In this document: piece by piece, positions 43,739-52,610 of the stretch | Layout of the letters: every line of letters begins with the position of its first letter | Position numbering within the stretch: the stretch's first letter is position 1 | Origin: Aerococcus sp. | Lineage (GTDB): Bacteria; Bacillota; Bacilli; Lactobacillales; Aerococcaceae | Length of the DNA stretch: 64,000 bases | Direction of reading: 5' to 3' | NCBI GenBank assembly: GCA_030528155.1 | Contig: JAUMZL010000005.1 | Span: 1 to 64,000 of the forward strand | Notes under the pieces: model-generated | Told to the model about the DNA's origin: nothing | Databases searched by the model: none | The model's input: only the letters and a program-made list of their open reading frames with translations | Made by a program: the position numbers and the translations under genes

Positions 43739-46517
43739 TGTCTTCATCCTCTACGAGCGCTTCAGGAAAATGATTAATCACAATATCTGCGCAGCGTTGG
43801 CAGAGCGTCGGCGCTTGCGCGATCGTTCCTACCGATGTGCGGATGGCCCGGCAACGTTCGCAGGCTTCTCCCTCGGCATGTTCAACGACTAAACTGAACC
43901 CATCATATTGATCCGCTGTGTTAGGGGCTTCGTCAGCATGGAGTTGAACGTCAGATACAATCAGATAGGTAGCTAATTGATCGCCTACTTTTTCCAAAAG
44001 TTCGCGCGTGGCTTGATCAGGATAGACGTTCAATTTTGCTTCCAGTGATTTTCCGATGACTTTGTTTGTGCGGGCTTCTTCTAATGATTTATTGACGGCA
44101 TCCCGGAATTGCATGAAGTTTGGCCAGTAGCTGTATAATTCATCATGGTTAGCATATTCCTTGATTGTCGGGAAGTTAGCTAATTGCACATAAGCTTCCG
44201 GTTCCTTGAGGTATTCCCAAACTTCTTCCATGGTGTGAACGAGGATTGGGGTCAAGAGCACCGTCAGATCGCGGGCAACGGTATACATCACCGTTTGCAT
44301 ATTGCGACGTGCTGGGCTATCTGCCAATTCAATGTAAGTGACATCTTTGGAGTAGTCCATGTAGAAACTGGACATTTGATCGGTCAGGAAGTTCAACGCT
44401 TCATGGAAGACCGTATTGAAGTCATAGCGATCATAAGCAGCAATGATGGTCTCATTCACGCGGTTCAACTCATTGAGCATGAACTGATCAACCGGTGCTA
44501 AATCTTCATATGCCACCGTATCACGTTCTGGTTCAAAGTCAGACACATTTCCTAATAAGAAGCGCAAGGTGTTACGGATCTTCCGGTAAGATTCAGCGAC
44601 CTGGCTCAAGATGTCGTCGGAAATGCGCACATCGTAACGCGAGTCGACAGAAGCCACCCATAAGCGGAGAATGTCCGCACCACGTTGGTCGGCAACGTCG
44701 TTCGGTGAGACAGTGTTTCCGATCGACTTACTCATCTTGCGCCCTTCTCCGTCGTTAACGAATCCTTGTGACAGTACGGCGCGATATGGCGCTTGGTTAT
44801 TCACCGCCACAGAGGTCAGCAGACTAGAGTTGAACCACCCACGATATTGGTCAGATCCTTCCACATAAAGATCCGCTGGGAAGCTCAAATGATCGCGCAC
44901 CCGTAACACCCCTTGATGCGAGGAGCCTGAGTCGAACCAAACATCCATAATGTCGGTTTCTTTGGTGAAGGTGCCATTCGGTGAACCTGGGTGGGTAAAT
45001 CCTTCAGGCAATAGATCTTTGGCGTCCCGTTCAAACCAGACGTTTGATCCATATTCCCCGATCAGATTGGCCACGTGATCAATGGTTTCTTTGGTCATGA
45101 TTGGTGTGCCGTCTTCCGCATAGAAGATTGGCAATGGTACCCCCCAAACCCGCTGTCTGGAGATCACCCAGTCACCGCGATCTTTAATCATAGCGTAGAT
45201 ACGCGCCTGACCGGATGGATGCCACCAATGAACTTCTTCATTGATGATGTTTAATGTGCGTTCGCGGATCTTATCCACAGAGCAGAACCATTGTGGAGTT
45301 GCTCGGAAAATGACGGGTTTCTTGGTCCGCCAGTCGTGTGGGTAGCTGTGGACGATCTTTTCTTCATGTAATAATGCCCCATTTTCGCGCATCAATTCGA
45401 GAGCTTTATCATTCCCCTTGAGGTAGAACAAGCCTTCAAAACCTGGAGCTTCAGCGGTGTATTTTCCTTGATCATCGATTGGAGAAAGGATATCCAGCCC
45501 GTATTCTTTTCCAATCCAGTAGTCATCATCCCCGTGTCCTGGTGCCGTATGGACTAATCCTGTCCCGTCTTCAGCAGTCACGTGCCGTCCGCACATCACG
45601 AGCGAATCGCGGTCATAGAATGGATGGCGTGCAACCATACGATCCATTTCGCTCCCCTTAATGTGGGCGGTCACTTCGTAATCTGCCCAGCCGAGTTTTT
45701 CAGCGACACGGCTCAATAAATCACTAGCGACGACAAATACGCGTCCAGAAACGGATACCACGCTGTAATCAAAGTCAGGATGGACAGAAATCCCCATGTT
45801 AGATGGAATCGTCCATGGCGTGGTTGTCCAGATAATCATTTCTGCATTAGCTGGGAGTTTGCTATAACTTTCTTTGACTGGAAAAGCCACATAAATAGCT
45901 GGCGATTCTACGTCTTTATATTCGATTTCTGCTTCAGCTAAGGTGGATTCACTAGATGGGGACCAATACACAGGCTTATTGCCTTGATAGATCAAGCCTT
46001 CTTCTACCATTTTGCCGAAGACACGAATTTCTTGTTCTTCATACTTAGGATCGTAGGTGACGTAAGGATGATCCCATTCCCCTTGTACCCCTAAACGCAT
46101 GAAGTCTTTGCGTTGACCAGCGACTTGTTCTTTGGCATAGTCTTCGCAGATCTTGCGGAATTCTGCCAGTGACATTTGCTTGCGATCCACACCAGAGTTG
46201 GTGACAGCCTGTTCGATTGGCAAGCCGTGAGTATCCCATCCAGGCACATAAGGCGCATAGTAGCCTTCCATGGCTTTCGAACGCAAGATGATATCCTTTG
46301 TCACCTTGTTCATGGCATGACCAATATGGATGTTCCCATTAGCATATGGTGGGCCATCATGCAGAATAAAATGATCATGCCCCTCATTTAATTTCAGTCG
46401 TTGTTCGTAAACTTGTTGTTCCAGCCATTCCTGTTGACGTTCAGGTTCTTTGGTTGGCAATTTTCCACGCATTGGGAATTTCGTGCGTCCCAAATTTAGG
46501 GTATCTTTCATCCGCAT
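43731..46517 (-). CDS. ileS: Isoleucyl-tRNA synthetase
   Basis: The 928-residue class I synthetase charges tRNA-Ile. It has the HIGH motif in GNIHIGHAMNK (residues 59-69), the CP1 editing domain (WTTTPWTIPSNMGI), the KMSKS loop in GEGRKMSKSIGNTVSP and a C-terminal zinc finger with two Cys pairs (CERCRAI, LCQRCAD). This is the bacterial type with the zinc tail. The start follows AAGGAAGAG. A T-box leader and promoter lie upstream, and divIVA is the next gene up, as in the standard dcw extension. Confidence 0.98.
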   Translation of the reverse strand: MRMKDTLNLGRTKFPMRGKLPTKEPERQQEWLEQQVYEQRLKLNEGHDHFILHDGPPYANGNIHIGHAMNKVTKDIILRSKAMEGYYAPYVPGWDTHGLPIEQAVTNSGVDRKQMSLAEFRKICEDYAKEQVAGQRKDFMRLGVQGEWDHPYVTYDPKYEEQEIRVFGKMVEEGLIYQGNKPVYWSPSSESTLAEAEIEYKDVESPAIYVAFPVKESYSKLPANAEMIIWTTTPWTIPSNMGISVHPDFDYSVVSVSGRVFVVASDLLSRVAEKLGWADYEVTAHIKGSEMDRMVARHPFYDRDSLVMCGRHVTAEDGTGLVHTAPGHGDDDYWIGKEYGLDILSPIDDQGKYTAEAPGFEGLFYLKGNDKALELMRENGALLHEEKIVHSYPHDWRTKKPVIFRATPQWFCSVDKIRERTLNIINEEVHWWHPSGQARIYAMIKDRGDWVISRQRVWGVPLPIFYAEDGTPIMTKETIDHVANLIGEYGSNVWFERDAKDLLPEGFTHPGSPNGTFTKETDIMDVWFDSGSSHQGVLRVRDHLSFPADLYVEGSDQYRGWFNSSLLTSVAVNNQAPYRAVLSQGFVNDGEGRKMSKSIGNTVSPNDVADQRGADILRLWVASVDSRYDVRISDDILSQVAESYRKIRNTLRFLLGNVSDFEPERDTVAYEDLAPVDQFMLNELNRVNETIIAAYDRYDFNTVFHEALNFLTDQMSSFYMDYSKDVTYIELADSPARRNMQTVMYTVARDLTVLLTPILVHTMEEVWEYLKEPEAYVQLANFPTIKEYANHDELYSYWPNFMQFRDAVNKSLEEARTNKVIGKSLEAKLNVYPDQATRELLEKVGDQLATYLIVSDVQLHADEAPNTADQYDGFSLVVEHAEGEACERCRAIRTSVGTIAQAPTLCQRCADIVINHFPEALVEDEDND

Positions 46518-46577
46518 GTGAACTCTTCCTTTCTTTTTTGTGCTGTCATTGAAATGATGTTGGGTAAGCCTTCCACA

Positions 46578-46818
46578 AAAAAAGACCTCATCCGCTAAGG
46601 GACGAGGTCAATCGTGGTACCACCCAAATTCATAGTCCCTCCAAAAAAAGAGTAGACTATCTTTGCTGCGTTAACGCCGCCGACGTCAAAGTGTACTCCC
46701 TATTTCCACCTTGACACTGACAGAGGATAATCGCAGTGCATCCTGCTCTACTTCTCACCCGCTGTAGAGTCGCTGTTCAGGCTAGGCACCATGATCGTGT
46801 TCTGCTTCGTGTGTATGT
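46578..46818 (-). promoter_or_regulatory. T-box leader of ileS
   Basis: The conserved T-box GGGTGGTACCACG is seen at about 46613-46627 on the minus strand, followed at once by a terminator stem (GACCTCGTCC / GGATGAGGTC) and eight T. Upstream is a long stem I with GGTGAGAAGTAGAGCAGG. The element GATTATCC holds ATT/ATC, Ile codons that may be the specifier. Uncharged tRNA-Ile would stabilise the antiterminator and allow ileS transcription. Confidence 0.95.
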
Positions 46819-46824
46819 GCTAAC

Positions 46825-46853
46825 AGAATAGCTTAAATGACCACCAGTTGCAA
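46825..46853 (-). promoter_or_regulatory. Promoter of the ileS T-box transcript
   Basis: TTGCAA (46848-46853) and TATTCT (46825-46830) are separated by 17 bases, just before the start of the T-box leader. Confidence 0.7.
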
Positions 46854-46937
46854 GCAAAATTATTGCTCAGGCATGAAGGTGACTGTGGTCCTAAGTTGTA
46901 AACTCAAATGAAAACGACTTGTGGTATCAGCAACGCG

Positions 46938-47894
46938 CTACTTATCTTCGGTTGCATTTGCCTTAGCATCTGCCTTTGCTTCAGTTGATGCAGCAAGCGC
47001 CTGTTTAGCATCCTCTTCAGTCCCTTTGCTTTGTGGGACTTTCTCTTCTGCTTTTGTTTCTTCGGTTTGTGACACTGTAGTCTCTGTTTCTTCTTCCGTA
47101 GCTTGTGTAGCTTCTTCCTTTGGCGCTACCGGCACCATATTGGTACTCTCTGGATTAGCTGCAGGACGATTACCGAACGCATAATGTTTCTTCGGCTTGT
47201 CACTACCATCCATTTCTGTCACCTTTTTAGGGGTTTCTTTTGCTTCTACAATCGGTGCTTTAGAAAGACGGACTTGGTAGAGTTCTTTCTGTTCAAAAAA
47301 CTCTTCTTGGCGATGATCTTTATCCAATTTGGCATAATTTTCATCATAAATCGCTGCTGCTTCGCCATCAACCACAGGGAACTCCAACCCCTGTAAGACA
47401 CTGTCCAAGGCTGGCGTTTCCACAGGATCTACTGGCTGTTCACCGTACAGTTTTTCCCAACGTTCATCCTCCAGAGTATCTTTGGCCTGGTTAATAAATC
47501 CCTGCATCTGGAACACGTAGCCACGTGCCACATCTTTTAATTGTTCTGTTTCGCGCTTCACAGTGGTTGCCCGATCTGCTGCGTCACTCAAAATGGCTGC
47601 CGCTGCCTCTTTTGCCCGTGACACGATGAGGTCCGCTTCCGATAAAGCCTCTGATTTCAAGCGATCCGCGGCTTGTTGAGCGACAACAATGGAACGATTT
47701 AAGCTTGCCTCTTTGCTTCGAAATTCATCCAATTGTTGATTAGCAGCATATAATTCCTGCTGTGCGTACTGGTTGGTGGCCTCCATCTGATCGAAATGAC
47801 GTGCCAATTCTTTCAAATAATTATCGACTTCTTCCCGATCGTAGCCATTAAATCGTTTATTAAATGATTTACTCTGAATGTCTTTTCCTTCCAT
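46938..47894 (-). CDS. divIVA: Cell division protein DivIVA
   Basis: DivIVA marks negatively curved membrane at poles and septum. The 318-residue protein has the family start KDIQSKSFNKRFNGYDREEVDNYLK region (residues 3-27, in pieces) with the membrane-insertion element, then a coiled coil to about residue 160. A long acidic Ala/Glu/Thr-rich tail follows (EETETTVSQTEETKAEEK). The tail is longer than in Bacillus (164 aa), as is common in cocci. Start 47894 follows AAGGAG; the frame extends to 47939 without support. It lies between ylmH and ileS as expected. Confidence 0.94.
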   Translation of the reverse strand: MEGKDIQSKSFNKRFNGYDREEVDNYLKELARHFDQMEATNQYAQQELYAANQQLDEFRSKEASLNRSIVVAQQAADRLKSEALSEADLIVSRAKEAAAAILSDAADRATTVKRETEQLKDVARGYVFQMQGFINQAKDTLEDERWEKLYGEQPVDPVETPALDSVLQGLEFPVVDGEAAAIYDENYAKLDKDHRQEEFFEQKELYQVRLSKAPIVEAKETPKKVTEMDGSDKPKKHYAFGNRPAANPESTNMVPVAPKEEATQATEEETETTVSQTEETKAEEKVPQSKGTEEDAKQALAASTEAKADAKANATEDK

Positions 47895-47905
47895 GGGTAA
47901 ACTCC

Positions 47906-48706
47906 TTATCGACTTTTTATGATACTGTAGCGTATCCAATGATTGCCCTTTTTCGTTTCCGTGAGTTTTTCATCGAGGCGCATACGCCCCGACCCACGCA
48001 ATGAAAGTATATCATATTCACTCACCACTTGAGCGGGATTCGTCGTCTCCAGCCAATTTCGCTTCACTGCGCCTGCCTCAATAAATGCCTTTACCTTCGT
48101 ACGGGAGAGATGAAACCCTTCAGCCAATAGAGTATCTAAGCGAAAAGAGGACACAGATGACTCCTGCGTTTTCCAGTCCGCCTCAGCAGGATAGGCATCC
48201 TCGAGTGGGAGGGGAACCAATTTCACGCTAGTTTTGCCAATCCGTGTCACATTCTGCGCCAGCATTGCCGCAAATTCTCGATCGACTACCACCTGCCAAT
48301 CGACATTCCCCGCCTCATCCTCACGCTGTACGATGTCGCCAAGGCGATTGCGCTGAATGCCTGCACCGAGGATGGTTCCCATAATTTGGCCATGCGTGAG
48401 TGCTCCGAATTTTTTAGGGTAGGCAATCTCAAATAATTGTAGCCCAAAATCTTCGCGAGAAACCTCTTCGTAGTAAGGATACAGCAGCAGGCGTTGATTC
48501 TCCGCTGACTGAAATCCCCCATCGCCAGCGATCGTCATGGTATCAGATTGCCCAATCACATTTGCAACGAGGTATCGTTCTCTAGGATTGAGAAAAGGGG
48601 TCAATATCCGCTGATAACGTTCACCTACTTGTGTTTGCCAATCGAGAATCTGTTCCACCATGGGCCACTCACTGGGGTCAAAATGTTGAAATAGCGGTTG
48701 TTTCAT
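47906..48706 (-). CDS. ylmH: YlmH family S4-domain RNA-binding protein
   Basis: The 266-residue protein has the YlmH N-terminal part (FLNPRERYLVANVIGQ; FGALTHGQIMGTILGAGIQR) and a C-terminal S4 domain (RLDTLLAEGFHLSRTKVKAF). It is thought to bind the 50S subunit and free stalled peptidyl-tRNA. It is the ylmH of the dcw tail, 11 bases before divIVA. The start at 48706 follows AGGAG. A terminator lies between ylmG and this gene, so a separate promoter is likely in the gap. Confidence 0.93.
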   Translation of the reverse strand: MKQPLFQHFDPSEWPMVEQILDWQTQVGERYQRILTPFLNPRERYLVANVIGQSDTMTIAGDGGFQSAENQRLLLYPYYEEVSREDFGLQLFEIAYPKKFGALTHGQIMGTILGAGIQRNRLGDIVQREDEAGNVDWQVVVDREFAAMLAQNVTRIGKTSVKLVPLPLEDAYPAEADWKTQESSVSSFRLDTLLAEGFHLSRTKVKAFIEAGAVKRNWLETTNPAQVVSEYDILSLRGSGRMRLDEKLTETKKGNHWIRYSIIKSR

Positions 48707-48728
48707 TGTTGAAAGCTCCTTTTTCACA

Positions 48729-48762
48729 AAAAAGCCCTCCATTAATCAATTGAGGAGGGCTT
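48729..48762 (-). terminator. Terminator between ylmG and ylmH
   Basis: AAGCCCTCC pairs with GGAGGGCTT and is followed by TTTTTTG on the minus strand. Confidence 0.82.
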
Positions 48763-48772
48763 GGTTTTACTA

Positions 48773-49024
48773 TTAAAGTAAATAGAATAATCCGCGCGAG
48801 GCTAATTCCAGTAAAAGAACCCCCGCAACGACACTAAAACTCATCCCTAGTACGGGTGGAAGTAAGTCATCGAAAATCGCCAGATACGGTTCGGCTAAAC
48901 GACGAATCAAGCGACCAACGGGACTCTCCAACGCCCCCGGGAACCAGGTCAAGAGTGCGTAGATCACAAGTACTGCTGTATAGAGATGGATCAAACGCTG
49001 TAGTAATAACACGATGGTAAACAT
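48773..49024 (-). CDS. ylmG: YggT/YlmG family membrane protein
   Basis: The 83-residue protein has two membrane segments (residues 3-27 and 60-82) with the family YALLTWFPGA and RLAEPYLAIFDDLLPP motifs. It helps nucleoid and division organisation by an unclear route. It follows ylmE after only 17 bases; sepF, normally in between, is missing. Confidence 0.93.
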   Translation of the reverse strand: MFTIVLLLQRLIHLYTAVLVIYALLTWFPGALESPVGRLIRRLAEPYLAIFDDLLPPVLGMSFSVVAGVLLLELASRGLFYLL

Positions 49025-49041
49025 TCTGTCACTCCTTGTTG

Positions 49042-49719
49042 TTATCGGTCATCGCTTTGGAAGAAAGCTGTTCCTATCCGGACAAAGCTGGCCCCTTCTA
49101 AAACAGCAAGTGGGTAATCGCTTGTCATCCCCATGCTGAGTTCGCTACATGGCGCTCCTGGGAGACGTTTTTCCATAATGGCCTGTTGTAACTCCCGCAA
49201 AGTCCGAAAGATTCCTCGCTTCTCTTCATCTGGTGCATCGTGTGGTGCCATTGTCATTAGACCGATAATCTCCACTTTTGGGTAAGCGGCACAAGCCTGC
49301 ACGAATGGCATAACTTCTTCTGGTTTAATGCCATGTTTACTTTCTTCACCAGAAACATTGACTTCCACGAAGCACTTAATAACGTGATCCGCTCGCTTGT
49401 TAATCTCCTTCGCAATTTTCAAGCGATCCAAAGCATGAAAATAGTCCACTTGATTGATCACGTCTTTAACTTTTCTGGATTGCAATGGGCCAATCAAATG
49501 CCAAGTAATGTCATCGGGCAAAGCGGCTTGTTTTTCCTGTAAGCCTTGAACATAATTCTCAGCGAAATCACGAATTCCCAAATCATAAATGGCTTTTGCT
49601 TCTTCAACAGTATGGTATTTAGAAACGCAAATCAGCGTGAGCTCGCGATGAGCTGACGCTGATTCTTGCGCTTGTTTAATGGTTGCTTTAATGTGAGCCA
49701 CATTATCAGCGAATGTCAT
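49042..49719 (-). CDS. ylmE: YggS/YlmE family pyridoxal phosphate homeostasis protein
   Basis: The 225-residue protein is a one-domain PLP-binding TIM barrel. The PLP Lys lies in LTLICVSKYHTVEEA, later HLIGPLQSRKVKD, and the end CSELSMGMTSDYPLAV binds the phosphate. It acts in B6 homeostasis rather than in division but sits in the dcw tail, two bases after ftsZ, and is presumably co-translated with it. Confidence 0.94.
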   Translation of the reverse strand: MTFADNVAHIKATIKQAQESASAHRELTLICVSKYHTVEEAKAIYDLGIRDFAENYVQGLQEKQAALPDDITWHLIGPLQSRKVKDVINQVDYFHALDRLKIAKEINKRADHVIKCFVEVNVSGEESKHGIKPEEVMPFVQACAAYPKVEIIGLMTMAPHDAPDEEKRGIFRTLRELQQAIMEKRLPGAPCSELSMGMTSDYPLAVLEGASFVRIGTAFFQSDDR

Positions 49720-49721
49720 TT

Positions 49722-51008
49722 TTACCGACGACGCTTTCTAAAGAACGGTGGTGTGTCTAATTCATCGTCATCATCGTTCGCCACATTGTCGTAACGAGAG
49801 GACGAGTTGTCATAACTTGGTGTATTACTGTAACTATCTTGGTAACGATCCCCATAACCGTTGTCCATTGGCATGGATGGACGGTTGTCATATTGTGGAC
49901 GATTTGGAACTTGTTTTTCCTCAAATTGTTCCGGATGGTTACTGATGTCTTGGCGAGAAACGCTTTGTGTGCGTGAAGCAGAACTAAACGCTGAGGTGTT
50001 GCCTTGACGTTGTGCTTTCTTGTCAGAACGGCGTTTATCTTCATCGATACCTGTAGCAATCACGGTAACAACGACTTCATCATTGAGGTCTTCGTTGATG
50101 GTCGTCCCGAAGATAATGTTGACATTATCAGCAGATGCCGTCGCTGCCCCGACAATATCAGCAGCGTCTTGCGCTTCAAATAAAGTCAAGTCTTCGCCAC
50201 CAGCAACGTTCAAGAGAATCTGTTCTGCGCCATCAATGGAAACTTCCAACAATGGTGAAGAAATAGCTTTCTTCGTTGCTTCTTGAGTGCGGTTTTCACC
50301 ACTAGCTGCCCCAATTCCCATCAAGGCCGTTCCCTTGTCTGCCATAACAGTACGCACGTCCGCAAAGTCCAAGTTGATAAACCCTGGTGCCGTGATCAAG
50401 TCAGAGATTCCCTGTACCCCTTGGCGTAAAACGTTGTCAGCTTCGCCGAAAGCTTCACGCATAGAGGTCTTCTTGTCAACAATTTCCAAGAGACGGTTGT
50501 TAGAGATGGTCACTAAGGTGTCCACATTTTGTTTTAATTTTTCAATTCCTTCAGCTGCGGATTGACCACGTCTTGGCCCTTCAAAAGTGAATGGGCGGGT
50601 CACTACCCCAACAGTCAAAGCATTGAGTTCATTTTTCGCAATGTTAGCCACGATTGGGGCAGCACCAGTACCGGTTCCCCCACCCATGCCGGCTGTCACA
50701 AAGACGAGGTCGGCACCTTCTAAGGCGTCGCGAATTTCTTGTTCACTTTCTTCGGCAGCTTTTGCCCCTACTGCAGGTTGAGCCCCAGCGCCGAGCCCTT
50801 TTGTTGATTTCGGCCCTAAGTGAATTTTAGTAGGTGCTTGGGAATGAGCTAACGCTTGCGTATCCGTGTTAGCTACGATAAATTCCACACCTTGCACATT
50901 TTCTTCGATCATGCGGTTAACGGCATTTCCACCACCGCCACCGACACCGATAACTTTAATTACAGCATTATTGTTGTAATCTTCCGTGTTTTCGAATTCT
51001 AAATCCAT
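49722..51008 (-). CDS. ftsZ: Cell division protein FtsZ
   Basis: FtsZ is the tubulin-like GTPase that forms the Z-ring. The 428-residue protein has the GTP loop [14 protein letters not shown] (about 105-118), [12 protein letters not shown] at residues 22-33, and FINLDFADV in the T7 loop region. A variable Ser/Tyr/Arg-rich linker (about 320-412) and the conserved C-terminal peptide [13 protein letters not shown] follow; it binds FtsA, SepF and EzrA. The start follows GGGAGG. It is just after ftsA. Confidence 0.98.
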   Translation of the reverse strand: MDLEFENTEDYNNNAVIKVIGVGGGGGNAVNRMIEENVQGVEFIVANTDTQALAHSQAPTKIHLGPKSTKGLGAGAQPAVGAKAAEESEQEIRDALEGADLVFVTAGMGGGTGTGAAPIVANIAKNELNALTVGVVTRPFTFEGPRRGQSAAEGIEKLKQNVDTLVTISNNRLLEIVDKKTSMREAFGEADNVLRQGVQGISDLITAPGFINLDFADVRTVMADKGTALMGIGAASGENRTQEATKKAISSPLLEVSIDGAEQILLNVAGGEDLTLFEAQDAADIVGAATASADNVNIIFGTTINEDLNDEVVVTVIATGIDEDKRRSDKKAQRQGNTSAFSSASRTQSVSRQDISNHPEQFEEKQVPNRPQYDNRPSMPMDNGYGDRYQDSYSNTPSYDNSSSRYDNVANDDDDELDTPPFFRKRRR

Positions 51009-51032
51009 TTGATATCCTCCCGTGTGCTCTGA

Positions 51033-52457
51033 TTAACTAAACATGTCGCTGAACATATCTTTGATTCGATCGATAATGCTTTCTGATTCTCCGTCCAGCT
51101 CGTCATCCATTTCATAGTCATTATCCTCATTATAATGATAATCGTCATGGCTTTCCATAGCTTCATCATTAAATCCACGATCGTTCGTTTCTGGCGTGGA
51201 TACGGTTGAAGCAGGGCGAGGTGTGTCATTTTCACTCGTTGCCTGGTTCATAAATAATGAAGAATTTGTCGTGGTTGATTTTGGTTTGGCGGGCTCGTTA
51301 TTACCAGTGACTTGACTCACATGGTAAATATCCGGCAGTTGGTAAGCATAGAGCACCAATCCATAAGCAGTCGTAAAGGCGGGATTGCGTAACCCCACCT
51401 GATCCGACATGTAAAGCGTGGCTTCATGACCAAAGATATCCTCTGCTAAACCGAGAACACCCGGTAATGCGCTACCGCCACCCGTAATGATCACACCCCC
51501 TGGTAAATCGAAGGCTTCCACTTGGTCGAGTGGCGTTTTCAGCGTCTCAAAGGTCTGCTGTAAACGAGCCTCGATGATTTCCGAGAGATAGTGTTCATTA
51601 CTGCGTCCGGCTTCTTTCTTACCAATGGTTTCAACAGGGAAGTATTCCGTTGGGCTCGCAGATTCTGCTTGGGCATAACCATATTCACGTTTCAAGCGCT
51701 CTGCATTCTCCACGCTGGTGTTCAAGACGGTAGAAATATCTTTCGTGACATATTCGCCACCCTCTTGGTCCACGTAGGAGAATTTCAGCTGGTGATCATG
51801 CATCACACTGGCTGTGGTTTGACCCCCACCCATATCAATCAAAATCGTGCCAACTTCACGTTCATCATTGGACATGGCGGCGTATGCGTTGGCTAACGGC
51901 TGTACGACCATGTCTTGGACTTTGAGACCAGCTCGTTTCACACAGAGTTGGATATTGTGAACGACTGTCGTAGGTCCGGTAATCATGCTTGCATATAATT
52001 CCAAGCGTACCCCGACCATTCCACGTGGATCGCGAATGCCATCGAAGCCATCAACCACGAACTCTTCAGGAATGACGGAAATAATCTCCCGCTCAGGAGG
52101 AATGGCGCGTACCTTGGCAGCAGATAGGACATTATGGACGTCTTTATCGGTGACTTCACGATTATCACTCGAGACGGCAACCATGCCATAACACGGCTCG
52201 ATACTGATTTGGTTACTTGGCACTCCAACCACTACATTGTCAATCTTGACATTTGCCTTTTGTTCAGCCTGTTGAACGGCACTCTTAATAGACTCGACTG
52301 TTTGATCGATGTCAGTGATGACCCCGCGGCTCAAGCCTTTTGAGCGTTCAATCCCCATGCCAATAACATTTAGTCGGCGATTGGCATATTCGGCTACAAC
52401 AACTTTAACAGAAGTGGTTCCAATGTCTAACCCTACAAAAGTCTTTGGTTGACTCAT
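51033..52457 (-). CDS. ftsA: Cell division protein FtsA
   Basis: FtsA is the actin-like tether of FtsZ to the membrane. The 474-residue protein begins FVGLDIGTTSVKVVVAEY (phosphate 1), with IDMGGGQTTASVM and GGVIITGGGSALPGVLGLAE further on. After an acidic unstructured linker (about 390-455) the amphipathic membrane helix DRIKDMFSDMFS closes it. The long acidic linker is unusual. The start follows TTGGAGG. Confidence 0.96.
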   Translation of the reverse strand: MSQPKTFVGLDIGTTSVKVVVAEYANRRLNVIGMGIERSKGLSRGVITDIDQTVESIKSAVQQAEQKANVKIDNVVVGVPSNQISIEPCYGMVAVSSDNREVTDKDVHNVLSAAKVRAIPPEREIISVIPEEFVVDGFDGIRDPRGMVGVRLELYASMITGPTTVVHNIQLCVKRAGLKVQDMVVQPLANAYAAMSNDEREVGTILIDMGGGQTTASVMHDHQLKFSYVDQEGGEYVTKDISTVLNTSVENAERLKREYGYAQAESASPTEYFPVETIGKKEAGRSNEHYLSEIIEARLQQTFETLKTPLDQVEAFDLPGGVIITGGGSALPGVLGLAEDIFGHEATLYMSDQVGLRNPAFTTAYGLVLYAYQLPDIYHVSQVTGNNEPAKPKSTTTNSSLFMNQATSENDTPRPASTVSTPETNDRGFNDEAMESHDDYHYNEDNDYEMDDELDGESESIIDRIKDMFSDMFS

Positions 52458-52515
52458 AAAATTGAAACCTCCAATATTTTTTCAAATAACATTAGGATAT
52501 GCGTGTATCGCTATT

Positions 52516-52521
52516 ATTCTA
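52516..52521 (-). promoter_or_regulatory. Candidate extended -10 element before ftsA
   Basis: TATGTTAGAAT has a TGn extension before TAGAAT, in the 153-base gap between divIB and ftsA; no good -35 is seen. Confidence 0.4.
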
Positions 52522-52610
52522 ACATAAATCAGATTTATAAAGAAACGCTTTTCATTGAATCAATAAATTATCACTGTTGATTTTTTATAACCTAGAATAG
52601 TCGTCAATCG

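Noticed and set aside
44184..44501. Plus-strand frames inside ileS and similar long antisense frames in recA, asnB and the PBP gene
   Set aside because: They are shadows of strongly conserved coding frames on the other strand.
46898..46910. Thirteen bases shared with the end of the IS30 remnant at 1231-1243
   Set aside because: Too short, and the flanks do not match any part of the transposase; probably chance or a very old scar.
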